64,000 nt of DNA, from assembly GCF_001550095.1 (NCBI RefSeq), contig NZ_LRUC01000040.1, positions 1-64,000 on the forward strand. The letters are read 5' to 3'. Positions 52,190-60,813 of this stretch are shown piece by piece. This DNA comes from Celeribacter ethanolicus (lineage in GTDB: Bacteria; Pseudomonadota; Alphaproteobacteria; Rhodobacterales; Rhodobacteraceae). Both the position numbers and the translations under genes were made by a program. The stretch's first letter is position 1, and each line of letters starts with the position of its first letter. Under the pieces are notes generated by a model. It was not told the origin of the DNA. It saw nothing but the letters and a program-made list of their open reading frames with translations, and made no database searches.

Positions 52190-53233
52190 ATGACGACGAT
52201 GACACGCCGCACGGCGCTGGCCACCATGGGCGCGGCTCTCGCGACCCCGGCCTTTCTCAAAAAAGCCCACGCCGCCGAGGTGACGCTGCGCGTGGCCCAC
52301 TTCCTGCCGGGCGTTGCGCCGATGCAGACCCGGTTCTTCGATGTCTGGGCTAAGGAAATCTCCGACGCCTCGAATGGTGCGATCGAATTTCAGATGTTCC
52401 CCTCGATGCAGCTCGGCGGCAAACCGCCCCAGCTCGCCGATCAGGCGCGCCAAGGCATCGCGGACATCTCCTGGACCCTGCCGGTCTATACGCCGGATCG
52501 TTTCCCGGTGGCCGAAACCTTCGCGCTGCCCTTCATGGTGACGAATGCGGAAAAGACCTCCGTCGCGATGGATCAGCTCATGCAGGAGTTCGGCCAGAAC
52601 GAATACAAGGGGCTGAAACCCTTGGCCTTCCACACCCATGACGGTGGCAAATTCCACACCCGTGGTCAGAAGATCAACACGGTCGAGGACCTCAAGGGTC
52701 TCAAACTCCGCGCGCCCAATCAGGCGACCGGCGAGATGCTGACGCTGATGGGCGCCGAAACCGTGTTTTTCCCGGTGACCGAGATGGTCGTGGGGCTGTC
52801 GAACGGTGTGATCGACGGCTGCTGTCTGCCCTATGAGGTGGTGCCGGCTTTCAAATTGCAGGAACTGACGTCCGTGACCAACGAACCCGAAGCGGGCGGG
52901 CGCGGCGTCTATTGCAACACCTTTGCCCTCGTCATGAACGAGCGCAAATATGAGGGCCTGTCCGACGATCTGCGCAAGGTGATCGACGATCATTCCGGCC
53001 CCGATCTGTCCCGCCGTCTCGGCGCGCAGTTCGATGAGTTCGAGGCTTTTGGTCGTTCGGTCGTCGAGAAGCAGGGTAACGAGATCCACACCATCCCGGC
53101 GGCGGAAATCGAGAAATGGCGCGAGATGGCCCAGCCGATCTACGACACCTGGATCGAAAAGCTGAACAAAGCGGGTCACGACGGTGCGGCCATCGTGGCG
53201 CGCGCCAACGAACTTCTCGACGCGCAGGGCTGA
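52190..53233 (+). CDS. dctP: TRAP substrate-binding protein DctP (hydroxycinnamate operon)
   Basis: A 347-residue DctP with a Tat-like leader (M-T-R-R-T-A-L-A-T-M-G-A, cleavage after A-H-A). The family core includes A-H-F-L-P-G, F-P-S-M-Q-L-G-G-K-P, L-K-L-R-A-P-N and V-I-D-G-C-C-L-P-Y-E. ATG-52190 follows GGGAGGA; a longer frame starts at 52100 without support. Paralogue of the 3-hydroxybenzoate DctP. In this operon it is likely to bind a hydroxycinnamate or related phenylpropanoid acid. Confidence 0.93.
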   Translation: MTTMTRRTALATMGAALATPAFLKKAHAAEVTLRVAHFLPGVAPMQTRFFDVWAKEISDASNGAIEFQMFPSMQLGGKPPQLADQARQGIADISWTLPVYTPDRFPVAETFALPFMVTNAEKTSVAMDQLMQEFGQNEYKGLKPLAFHTHDGGKFHTRGQKINTVEDLKGLKLRAPNQATGEMLTLMGAETVFFPVTEMVVGLSNGVIDGCCLPYEVVPAFKLQELTSVTNEPEAGGRGVYCNTFALVMNERKYEGLSDDLRKVIDDHSGPDLSRRLGAQFDEFEAFGRSVVEKQGNEIHTIPAAEIEKWREMAQPIYDTWIEKLNKAGHDGAAIVARANELLDAQG

Positions 53234-53236
53234 GCC

Positions 53237-53776
53237 ATGGCCGAGCGGCTTCATAACGACGACGAGCAGGGGGAGCACACCCCCCTGTTTCTTCTCCTCC
53301 GCGCGGTCTGCCTGACCTCGGCGGGGATCGGCGGCGCGGTGATTTTTGCCGCTTCTCTGACCGTTACCCTCTCGGTCGTGATGCGCAACCTCGGGTTTGG
53401 CGGCATTCGCGGCGATTTCGAGCTGGTGGAACTGGCCTGCGCCGCCTGCGCCTCGCTGTTCCTGCCGCTCTGCCAATTCAACAAGGGCCATGTCATGGTC
53501 GATCTCTTCACTCTCTGGCTGAAACCCATCACCCAACGCCGCTTCGATGGCGTCTGGACCCTGATCTTTGCCGCCTGCTGGGCATTCGTCACATGGCGTC
53601 TCTCGCTGGGTATGGCGGAGATGCATGACTATGGCGACCGCACGATGCTTTTGCGCGCGCCCGTCTGGATGGTCTACCTGCCCGCGATCTTCGGCATGGG
53701 TCTCTCCGCCGTGGTTGCTTTGCTGCAATCCCTGCCGATGATGAGCGGCGCGTTTCGCGCGCTGGAGGTGCGCTGA
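53237..53776 (+). CDS. dctQ: TRAP small permease DctQ (hydroxycinnamate operon)
   Basis: A 179-residue four-helix DctQ protein with the pattern F-E-L-V-E-L-A-C-A-A-C-A and F-N-K-G-H-V-M-V-D-L-F. It starts three bases after dctP and its stop shares one base with the dctM start (TGATG), so all three transporter genes are tightly coupled. Confidence 0.92.
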   Translation: MAERLHNDDEQGEHTPLFLLLRAVCLTSAGIGGAVIFAASLTVTLSVVMRNLGFGGIRGDFELVELACAACASLFLPLCQFNKGHVMVDLFTLWLKPITQRRFDGVWTLIFAACWAFVTWRLSLGMAEMHDYGDRTMLLRAPVWMVYLPAIFGMGLSAVVALLQSLPMMSGAFRALEVR

Positions 53777-55098
53777 TGGAGCCTTTGACGATTGCCATTA
53801 TCATGGTCGTGGCCCTTCTGGCGCTGATCTTCGCGCGGATGCCGATTGCGCTGGGCATGGGGCTTGTGGGGGCGGTGGGTTATGTCACGCTGGCCTCGCC
53901 TTGGGCGTTGATGGCCTATTTCAATACGGCCTGGGTCGACAAATTCATGTCCTATGAACTGGCCATCGTGCCTTTGTTCATCCTCATGGGGCATCTTGCC
54001 ACCCGCTCCGGCATCTCGGCTGCGATCTTCGCCGCGTCGAACGCCTGGATCGGCCATTTGCGCGGCGGTCTCGCCATGGCCTCCGTGGCGGGCTGTGCGA
54101 TGTTCGGGTCCATTTCCGGCTCGTCGCTAGCAACGGCCTCCACCATGGCCCGCGTGGCGCTGCCGGAGATGCGCAAGCATGGCTATTCCGGCGCTCTGGC
54201 CTCTGGCTCTCTCGCCGCGGGTGGCACGCTCGGCATCCTGATCCCGCCCTCCGTGGTCTTGATCATCTATGCGCTTCTGACCGAACAAAACATCGTCAAA
54301 CTGTTTCTGGCGGCCACCATCCCCGGCACGCTGGCGGTCATCGGCTTTTGCATCGCCATCGCGGTTTACGTCCGCCTCTTCCCCGAAGAAGGCCCGACCC
54401 ACGAACCCGCAAGTTTTGCCCAACGGATGAAGGCGCTCAAAGACATCTGGCATGTCGTCGCGATCTTCATCGTCGTGCTGGGCGGCATCTACGGCGGGTT
54501 CTTTACACCGGCAGAAGGTGCCTCCGTCGGGGTGGTCCTGATGCTCGTGACCGGGCTTCTGACCAAGGGGCTGAACGCCCGCGCCATCCTCGATTGCCTG
54601 ATCGACACTGCGGGCTCGACCGCGATGATCTTTGCCATCGTCTTCGGCGCGGATATTTTCAACGTGGCGCTCGCTCTGTCGCAAATGCCCGCCGATGTCG
54701 CCGCCTATTTCGGGCAGGCCGATGTGGCCCCGATCGTGATCCTTCTGGGTATCATCCTGTTCTACCTGATCATGGGCTGCGTCATGGACAGCCTCTCGAT
54801 GATCCTTTTGACCGTCCCGGTGTTCTTCCCCACCATCATGGCGCTCGATTTCGGCCTGATGCCGGAACAACAGGCCATGTGGTTCGGCATCATCTCTCTG
54901 GTGGTGGTCGAGGTCGGGCTGATCACGCCGCCGGTGGGCATGAACCTCTTCGTCATCTCCTCGATGGCCAGGGACATCCCGACGGCACAGATCTTTCGCG
55001 GCACCATGCCTTTCATTGTGGCGGAGGCCTTCCGGATCGTCATTCTGGTGAGCTTCCCCGTGCTGAGCTATTGGCTTGTGGATCTGGTGGCGAACTGA
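53776..55098 (+). CDS. dctM: TRAP large permease DctM (hydroxycinnamate operon)
   Basis: A 440-residue DctM with about twelve membrane helices, and G-S-S-L-A-T-A-S-T-M-A-R-V-A-L-P-E, G-G-T-L-G-I-L-I-P-P-S and L-I-T-P-P-V-G-M-N-L-F. Close relative of the DctM at 46707. It forms the import channel for the aromatic acid with DctQ. Confidence 0.95.
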   Translation: MEPLTIAIIMVVALLALIFARMPIALGMGLVGAVGYVTLASPWALMAYFNTAWVDKFMSYELAIVPLFILMGHLATRSGISAAIFAASNAWIGHLRGGLAMASVAGCAMFGSISGSSLATASTMARVALPEMRKHGYSGALASGSLAAGGTLGILIPPSVVLIIYALLTEQNIVKLFLAATIPGTLAVIGFCIAIAVYVRLFPEEGPTHEPASFAQRMKALKDIWHVVAIFIVVLGGIYGGFFTPAEGASVGVVLMLVTGLLTKGLNARAILDCLIDTAGSTAMIFAIVFGADIFNVALALSQMPADVAAYFGQADVAPIVILLGIILFYLIMGCVMDSLSMILLTVPVFFPTIMALDFGLMPEQQAMWFGIISLVVVEVGLITPPVGMNLFVISSMARDIPTAQIFRGTMPFIVAEAFRIVILVSFPVLSYWLVDLVAN

Positions 55099-55108
55099 GG
55101 ACAGACAC

Positions 55109-55558
55109 ATGAGCAAAATCGACAAGGATACGGTGATCACGGATCAGAAGCTGCGGCAATTCGTGGGCTACACGATGAAGCGCGCCTTTCTGACCGTGCG
55201 GGAGGATCTGGCAACGGTTCTGGAGCCGCTTGGGTTGCGGATGACCTCGTTTTCCGCGCTCGCGATCATTCACGAAAACCCCGACATCTCCCAGAGCCGC
55301 CTCGCCGAGGCGCTTTATATCGAACGCTCCGGCGTGGTGGTTCTGGTGGACGAGTTGGAGAGCGCCGATCTGATCGAGCGCGGACGTGTGGAGGGCGACC
55401 GGCGGCAATATGCGCTGCGCACCACGGAGGCGGGCGAGGCGAAATGGCAGGAGGCGGAGCGCGCCGTGCAGGCGCATGAGGATGCTCTGCTCCGGGATCT
55501 GACACCGGAAGAGCGCAGCACGCTGCGCGCGCTTCTGCGACGGGTCCGGCGAAGGTAA
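55109..55558 (+). CDS. MarR-family regulator within the hydroxycinnamate operon (HcaR-like)
   Basis: A 149-residue MarR protein. The winged HTH (Q-S-R-L-A-E-A-L-Y-I-E-R-S-G-V-V-V-L-V-D-E-L-E at about 62-84, wing D-R-R-Q-Y-A-L-R-T-T) and C-terminal dimer helices are seen. Unlike the usual divergent layout, it is embedded after dctM and before the CoA ligase, so it is probably autoregulated with the pathway. MarR regulators of hydroxycinnamate genes commonly respond to the CoA-thioester. Starts 11 bases after dctM. Confidence 0.88.
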   Translation: MSKIDKDTVITDQKLRQFVGYTMKRAFLTVREDLATVLEPLGLRMTSFSALAIIHENPDISQSRLAEALYIERSGVVVLVDELESADLIERGRVEGDRRQYALRTTEAGEAKWQEAERAVQAHEDALLRDLTPEERSTLRALLRRVRRR

Positions 55559-55625
55559 CGGCCGCCCGCGCGGAGGAGCGCGGCAGGCCAGGAGACAAGG
55601 GCCGCAAAGGCCAAGGGAGGAACGC

Positions 55626-57440
55626 ATGAAAGATACGATCACGGGGCTGACCATTGCGCCCCATTCGGTTCGGATGGAGCGGCGCGCGGAGGATTTCGTC
55701 CTGACGTCCAACATCCCGCTCGATCCGGTCGTCGACCACACCGGCGTGTGGTTAGAGAAATGGGCCGTCGAGCGCCCCGATGCCGTTTTCCTCGCCGAAC
55801 GCTCCGGCGCGGGCTGGCGCGAGCTGGGCTATGCCGAGGTGCTCGCACAGATCAAAGCCATCGCTTCGTCTCTCGCCGCGCGCGGTCTAAATGAGGCGAC
55901 GCCGATCCTGATCATGTCCGGAAATTCGGTCGATCACGCGCTGATCTCCTTCGCCGCGCAATGGGCGGGCGTGCCGACCGTGCCTCTGGCCGAACAATAT
56001 TCCCTGATCGAGGAAGCGCATTTCCGTCTGCAATACGCGATCAACAAGACGAAGCCCAAAATGGCCTTCGTCGACGATGCCGCACGCTATGCCAAGGCGC
56101 TTGCCCTTCCCGATCTCGACGGGATCGAAATCGTGGCCTCTCTCCCGGAGGGCGCGCCACGCCCGGTTACCCCCCTGTCCGAGCTTCTCAAGGGGGATGC
56201 GGGCGTGGACCTGTCTGCCGTGCACGCATCGGTCGGCCCGGATACGCTGGCGAAAATCCTTTTCACCTCCGGCTCTTCGTCCGATCCGAAAGGCGTGATG
56301 ACCACCCAGCGCATGATGTGTGCCAATCAGGCGCAAATGGCCTCCGTCCTGCCCTTCACCAAAGAACGCCCGCCACGCATCGTCGACTGGCTGCCTTGGA
56401 ACCACGTGTTCGGCGGCTCGCACAACGTCAACATGATGCTCCTGCATGGCGGCTCCTTCTACATCGACAACGGCAAGCCGACGAAGGCGCTGTTCCAGCA
56501 CACGATCGACAACATCACCGACAAGCCGGGCAATTTCGCCTTCAACGTGCCGGTGGGTTTCTCGATGCTGGTGCATGAGATGGAACACAACATGGCGCTG
56601 CGTGAGGCCTATTTCAAAGACCTCGACATGCTGTTCTATGCCGGCGCGTCGCTGCCGCAAGACATTTGGACCCGGCTCGAAGAAATGGCGATGGAAGTGC
56701 GCGGGCGTCTGCCCCTGATGATCTCGTCTTGGGGCCTCACCGAGACCGCGCCCGCCAACGTCATGGTGCACGAACATATCGGCCGCTCCGGCGTCATCGG
56801 CGTGCCGATCCCCGGTGTTGAGGTGAAACTCATCCCCGATGCCGACATGCGCTGCGAGATCAGGGTCAAAGGCCCGAATGTCATGCCCGGCTATCTCAAC
56901 GACCCGGAGAAGAGCGCCGAGGCCTTTGACGACGAAGGGTTTTTCATCACCGGCGATGCGGTGAAATTCCTCGATGCCGATGATCCGGACCGGGGCCTCG
57001 TCTTCGACGGCCGCGTGTCCGAGGATTTCAAATTGCTGACCGGCACATGGGTGCAGGCGGGCAAGCTGCGTCTCGATGTGCTGGAGGCTCTGCGCGGGCT
57101 GGTGCTCGACGTCGTGGTCTGTGGTCACGACCGGGGTGAAATCGGCCTTTTCGTCTTCCCGCGCCCGGATCACGTCCATGGCGACAACTGCTCCGAGGGG
57201 GCCGTGATCGACGAACATCTTCAGGCCGAGATTCACCACGTCTTGCGCAAAATGGCCCGCGCCGCCTCCGGCTCCGCCAAGCGCATTGCCCGCGCCATCA
57301 TTCTCGCCGAGCCGCCCTCCGTCAAAGATGGAGAGATCACCGACAAAGGCTCGATCAACACCCGCAAGGTCATCACCCGCCGCGCCGATCTTCTCGAACG
57401 TCTCTACGACAACGAAGATCCGGCCCTCATCCGCGTGTAA
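55626..57440 (+). CDS. fcs: Feruloyl-CoA synthase-like acyl-CoA ligase
   Basis: A 604-residue AMP-forming ligase of the feruloyl-CoA synthase group (distinct, longer N-terminus with the substrate-activation start R-M-E-R-R-A-E-D). The adenylation loop F-T-S-G-S-S-S-D-P-K-G-V is at about 216-227, A5 is W-G-L-T-E-T-A-P, A7 is F-I-T-G-D-A-V, and the C-terminal catalytic Lys is in D-K-G-S-I-N-T-R-K. It would activate ferulate, coumarate or caffeate with ATP and CoA. GGGAGGA precedes the ATG. Exact substrate range is inferred from operon content. Confidence 0.85.
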   Translation: MKDTITGLTIAPHSVRMERRAEDFVLTSNIPLDPVVDHTGVWLEKWAVERPDAVFLAERSGAGWRELGYAEVLAQIKAIASSLAARGLNEATPILIMSGNSVDHALISFAAQWAGVPTVPLAEQYSLIEEAHFRLQYAINKTKPKMAFVDDAARYAKALALPDLDGIEIVASLPEGAPRPVTPLSELLKGDAGVDLSAVHASVGPDTLAKILFTSGSSSDPKGVMTTQRMMCANQAQMASVLPFTKERPPRIVDWLPWNHVFGGSHNVNMMLLHGGSFYIDNGKPTKALFQHTIDNITDKPGNFAFNVPVGFSMLVHEMEHNMALREAYFKDLDMLFYAGASLPQDIWTRLEEMAMEVRGRLPLMISSWGLTETAPANVMVHEHIGRSGVIGVPIPGVEVKLIPDADMRCEIRVKGPNVMPGYLNDPEKSAEAFDDEGFFITGDAVKFLDADDPDRGLVFDGRVSEDFKLLTGTWVQAGKLRLDVLEALRGLVLDVVVCGHDRGEIGLFVFPRPDHVHGDNCSEGAVIDEHLQAEIHHVLRKMARAASGSAKRIARAIILAEPPSVKDGEITDKGSINTRKVITRRADLLERLYDNEDPALIRV

Positions 57441-57451
57441 GGAATTGAAAT

Positions 57452-58327
57452 ATGGTAGATTTTTCCAAAGTCAGAGCGATTGATTTTCACACCCATGCCG
57501 AGGAGGCCTGCGGCTGTCACCACGATGACGGCTATGACGATCTGCAATCCGCGATGGCGAAATATTTCGGCGCGCCCTGGTCGCACCCGCCGACCATCGA
57601 CGAAACCGCCGCGCATTACCGCGAAAAGAACATCGCCGCCGTAATCTTCCCGGTCGATGCCGAACGCGAAACCGGCTATCGCCGCTACAACAATTATGAG
57701 GTCGCCGACGCCTGCGCCAAACATTCCGACATCCTTATTCCCTTCGCCTCCATCGACCCCGCCAAGGGCAAGCTTGGCGCCCGCGAGGCCCGCGATCTGG
57801 TCGAGAACCACGGTATTCAGGGTTTTAAATTCCACCCGACGATGCAGGGCTTCTACCCCAACGACCGTTCGGCCTATGTGCTCTACGAGGCCATCGCGGA
57901 ATCCGGCAAGCCCGCTCTGTTCCATACCGGCCAGACCGGCGTCGGATCGGGCATGAAGGGCGGCAATGGCATGCGGCTCAAATACTCGAACCCGATGTAT
58001 ATGGACGATCTCGCCGTCGATTTCCCCGACATGCCGATCATCCTCGCCCACCCGTCGTTCCCGTGGCAGGAAGAGGCCTTGTCGGTCGCGACCCACAAGC
58101 CCAATGTCTATATAGACCTCTCCGGCTGGTCGCCGAAATACTTCCCGCCGATCCTCGTGCGCTATGCCAACACGATGCTGAAGCATAAGATGCTCTTCGG
58201 CTCCGACTGGCCGATGATCGCGCCGGAGAAATGGCTGGATGCCTTCGACAAGGCCGACTTCCGCGACGAGGTCCGCCCGCTGATCCTCAAGGAAAACGCC
58301 ATGCAGCTTTTGGGGGTCTCCGAATGA
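57452..58327 (+). CDS. Amidohydrolase-family protein (candidate 4-hydroxyphenyl-beta-ketoacyl-CoA hydrolase)
   Basis: A 291-residue amidohydrolase-2 TIM-barrel protein. The metal motif D-F-H-T-H is at 11-15, followed by an unusual C-G-C-H-H-D-D insert. Further motifs are F-K-F-H-P-T, F-H-T-G-Q-T-G, L-A-H-P-S-F-P-W and F-G-S-D-W-P. In Agrobacterium fabrum a protein of this family releases the aromatic acid from the beta-ketoacyl-CoA in hydroxycinnamate breakdown, in a cluster with the same SDR, crotonase, ligase and MarR genes. That role is proposed here. Overlaps the next gene by ATGA. Confidence 0.8.
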   Translation: MVDFSKVRAIDFHTHAEEACGCHHDDGYDDLQSAMAKYFGAPWSHPPTIDETAAHYREKNIAAVIFPVDAERETGYRRYNNYEVADACAKHSDILIPFASIDPAKGKLGAREARDLVENHGIQGFKFHPTMQGFYPNDRSAYVLYEAIAESGKPALFHTGQTGVGSGMKGGNGMRLKYSNPMYMDDLAVDFPDMPIILAHPSFPWQEEALSVATHKPNVYIDLSGWSPKYFPPILVRYANTMLKHKMLFGSDWPMIAPEKWLDAFDKADFRDEVRPLILKENAMQLLGVSE

Positions 58328-59874
58328 CGCCGTTCAAAGCGCCGCTCGATGACATCCTCTTCTGCCTGCGCCATGTGGCCGGGGCGGATCGTCTGCCCGA
58401 GTGGGACGCGGAGTTGGCTGAGGGCATCCTTGGTCATTTCGCCTCCTTCGCCGAGGGAGTCATCGCGCCTCTGGACGAGCCGGGCGACGCGCAGGGGTGC
58501 ACCCTTTCCGACGGCCGTGTTACCATGCCCGACGGCTTTAAGGAGGCCTACTCCCAGCTCGCCGAGGGCGGGTGGCAAGGCCTCACAGCTCCTGAGGATT
58601 TCGACGGTATGGGGCAGAATGCCCTTTTGGCGGCGGGCGTCTCAGAAATTTTCTCCGGCGCCAACCACGCGATGCAGATGGTCTGCAACCTCGTACCGGG
58701 TGCTATTTCGACGCTGATGAAATTCGGTTCTGATGCGCAAAAACAGCATTGGATTCCACGTCTTGCGGCGGGCGAGACGCTCTCCACAATGTGCCTGACC
58801 GAACCGGGCGCGGGCTCCGATCTCTCTCGTATCCGCACCAAAGCCACGCCTTCGGGCGACAGCTGGCGGATCGAGGGGGAGAAAATTTTCATCTCCGGTG
58901 GCGATCAGGACATGTCCGAAGACGTGCTGCATCTGGTGCTTGCGCGCACGGGCGGCGATGGTGTCAAAGGCCTGTCGCTGTTCCTCTGCCCATCCGATGT
59001 TCATGGCACACGCAACGCGGTAACCGTCACCCGGATCGAGGAAAAGCTGGGCCTCCATGCCTCGCCGACCTGCCAATTGGCTTTCGATGGCGCAGAGGCC
59101 GAGTTGATCGGGGACGAGGGCGCGGGGCTGATGGCGATGTTCACCATGATGAACCACGCCCGTCTCGATGTGTCCCTGCAAGGCGTGGCGCATGCGTCGC
59201 GCGCGTATCACATCGCGGCGGACTATGCTGCCGAGCGTAAGCAAGGCCGCAAAGCCGACGGAACAGAGGCCGTTCTGGCCGATCACCCGGATGTGCAGCG
59301 CATGTTGGACGAACAGAAATCCCTCGCGCTCGGCGCCCGCGCGATGACCTATCTGACCATGGCCGAACTGACCCTCGGTCAGAATCGCGCGCTGGTCGAT
59401 TTCCTGACGCCGATCTGCAAGGTCTTCTGCACCGAGGCGGGCATTCATGCCGCCGATCTCGGCATTCAGGTGCTGGGTGGCTACGGCTATCTGACCGAAT
59501 ACCGAGTGTCTCAAACCTGGCGCGATGCGCGGATCACCTCGATCTACGAAGGCGCAAATGGCATCCATGCGGTGGCGCTTGCGACCCGTGGTTTGCGTGC
59601 GGCGGAGGGGCCAGAGGCCTTTGCGAAACTGGTCGAAGAGCTGGCCTCCGGCGATCCCGACTGCCTCTCGCTTTTGTCCGAATGGCAAGACGCGCGCGCA
59701 GGCATGGCGGAGCAGGCTGTCGAGAAAGCTCATGATTTCATGGCGTTGACCGGCGAAGTCCTGTTCCGCGCGGTCTGGTGCAAACTCGCCGCGACGGGCG
59801 CGGCGGAGATGATCCGTCTCGCCAAACGCGTGGCGCGGCGTCCTCTGCCGGTGCGTTTGCCGCTCAGCGCTTAA
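58324..59874 (+). CDS. Acyl-CoA dehydrogenase, candidate dihydrohydroxycinnamoyl-CoA dehydrogenase
   Basis: A 516-residue acyl-CoA dehydrogenase with M-C-L-T-E-P-G-A-G-S-D, I-S-G-G-D-Q-D-M and G-G-Y-G-Y-L-T-E-Y / Y-E-G-A-N-G-I-H motifs of the FadE subgroup, slightly shorter at the C-terminus than the one at 27757. Located in the hydroxycinnamate operon, it may oxidise dihydroferuloyl- or phloretyl-CoA to the cinnamoyl-CoA, as proposed for hcaD in Acinetobacter. It is coupled to the amidohydrolase gene. The 3' end overlaps the convergent AraC gene. Confidence 0.85.
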   Translation: MTPFKAPLDDILFCLRHVAGADRLPEWDAELAEGILGHFASFAEGVIAPLDEPGDAQGCTLSDGRVTMPDGFKEAYSQLAEGGWQGLTAPEDFDGMGQNALLAAGVSEIFSGANHAMQMVCNLVPGAISTLMKFGSDAQKQHWIPRLAAGETLSTMCLTEPGAGSDLSRIRTKATPSGDSWRIEGEKIFISGGDQDMSEDVLHLVLARTGGDGVKGLSLFLCPSDVHGTRNAVTVTRIEEKLGLHASPTCQLAFDGAEAELIGDEGAGLMAMFTMMNHARLDVSLQGVAHASRAYHIAADYAAERKQGRKADGTEAVLADHPDVQRMLDEQKSLALGARAMTYLTMAELTLGQNRALVDFLTPICKVFCTEAGIHAADLGIQVLGGYGYLTEYRVSQTWRDARITSIYEGANGIHAVALATRGLRAAEGPEAFAKLVEELASGDPDCLSLLSEWQDARAGMAEQAVEKAHDFMALTGEVLFRAVWCKLAATGAAEMIRLAKRVARRPLPVRLPLSA

Positions 59875-60725
59875 AGATCTCCCGCGACCCGGGCGCGATA
59901 GGCCGTGGGGGTCTCCCCCATGCGCGCCCGGAAGCGGCGGGAGAAATACGGCGGGTCCGTGTAGCCCAGCCGATAGCCCACCTCTGCCACCGGCAGGCGC
60001 GTAAAGGCGAGGTGGCGACAGGCCTCCGTCATCACCGCCGTTTCCAGATATTCGGTCAGTGTTACCCCGCTGTCGCGCCGCACGATCCGGTTCAAATGAC
60101 CGGCGGTCATATGCAGCGCGCGGGCATAATCCGTGGCACTCCAGCCCTCTGTCATGTGATCGGCGATCAAGGCGTCCAGTTGCTGCATTTGCCGCGTCTG
60201 ATCTTGGTCCGGAGTGTCGATCTGGGCGCTGTCTTCCGCCAATGTCACCAAGAGCGCATGCGACAAGGCGACAAGCCTCTGTGCGCGAAATATACCAGAT
60301 TTATCATGGAAGAGTGCAAGCTGAGACAAGAGCCCTCTGGCTGTGTCGGAGAGGGGCGTGTGATGCGTGCTGTTGAGCCACGCCGTCAGAGGTTGCGATT
60401 GCGGTCCGAGACGCTGCACCACGGGAGAGGGCAGCGACAGCACGAACCCTTCAGTGCCCTTGTCAAAGGTAAACCCATGCACAATTTTCGGTGGAACATA
60501 GAGAAACTCACCGTTTTTCAATGTGCTTTCCGATCCGTCCAGCGTGACCTGCGCAAAGCCCGTTTCGATGTGAAACACCTGCGCCATTTGGTGATGCCGA
60601 TGCGGAGAGATTTTCCAACCGTGCAGCCGCGCCCGATCAAAGATGCGCTCGCAATGGATCACGTCCGGGAAGGCGCTGGTTTCGCCAAAAAGGTTGAAGG
60701 CGGGAATGTGGCTGGTCTCACTCAT
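59871..60725 (-). CDS. pobR: AraC-family regulator (PobR-like) divergent from pobA
   Basis: A 284-residue regulator. An N-terminal cupin ligand domain (P-H-R-H-H-Q-M-A-Q-V-F-H at about 41-52, V-P-P-K-I-V-H-G-F) precedes two C-terminal AraC helix-turn-helix motifs (A-L-H-M-T-A-G-H-L-N-R-I-V-R-R and V-A-E-V-G-Y-R-L-G-Y-T-D-P-P-Y-F-S-R-R-F). AraC-type PobR proteins activate pobA in response to 4-hydroxybenzoate. The shared 88-base promoter with pobA supports this. A start at 60761 is possible. Confidence 0.85.
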   Translation of the reverse strand: MSETSHIPAFNLFGETSAFPDVIHCERIFDRARLHGWKISPHRHHQMAQVFHIETGFAQVTLDGSESTLKNGEFLYVPPKIVHGFTFDKGTEGFVLSLPSPVVQRLGPQSQPLTAWLNSTHHTPLSDTARGLLSQLALFHDKSGIFRAQRLVALSHALLVTLAEDSAQIDTPDQDQTRQMQQLDALIADHMTEGWSATDYARALHMTAGHLNRIVRRDSGVTLTEYLETAVMTEACRHLAFTRLPVAEVGYRLGYTDPPYFSRRFRARMGETPTAYRARVAGDL

Positions 60726-60813
60726 GCCGGAAAAATACCATTCATTGCCGCGCGGGTCCATTCCGATGTCGAGCCGTGCGTTTTAAAGTCTTCTCAAATT
60801 GGAGGAGACGCAT

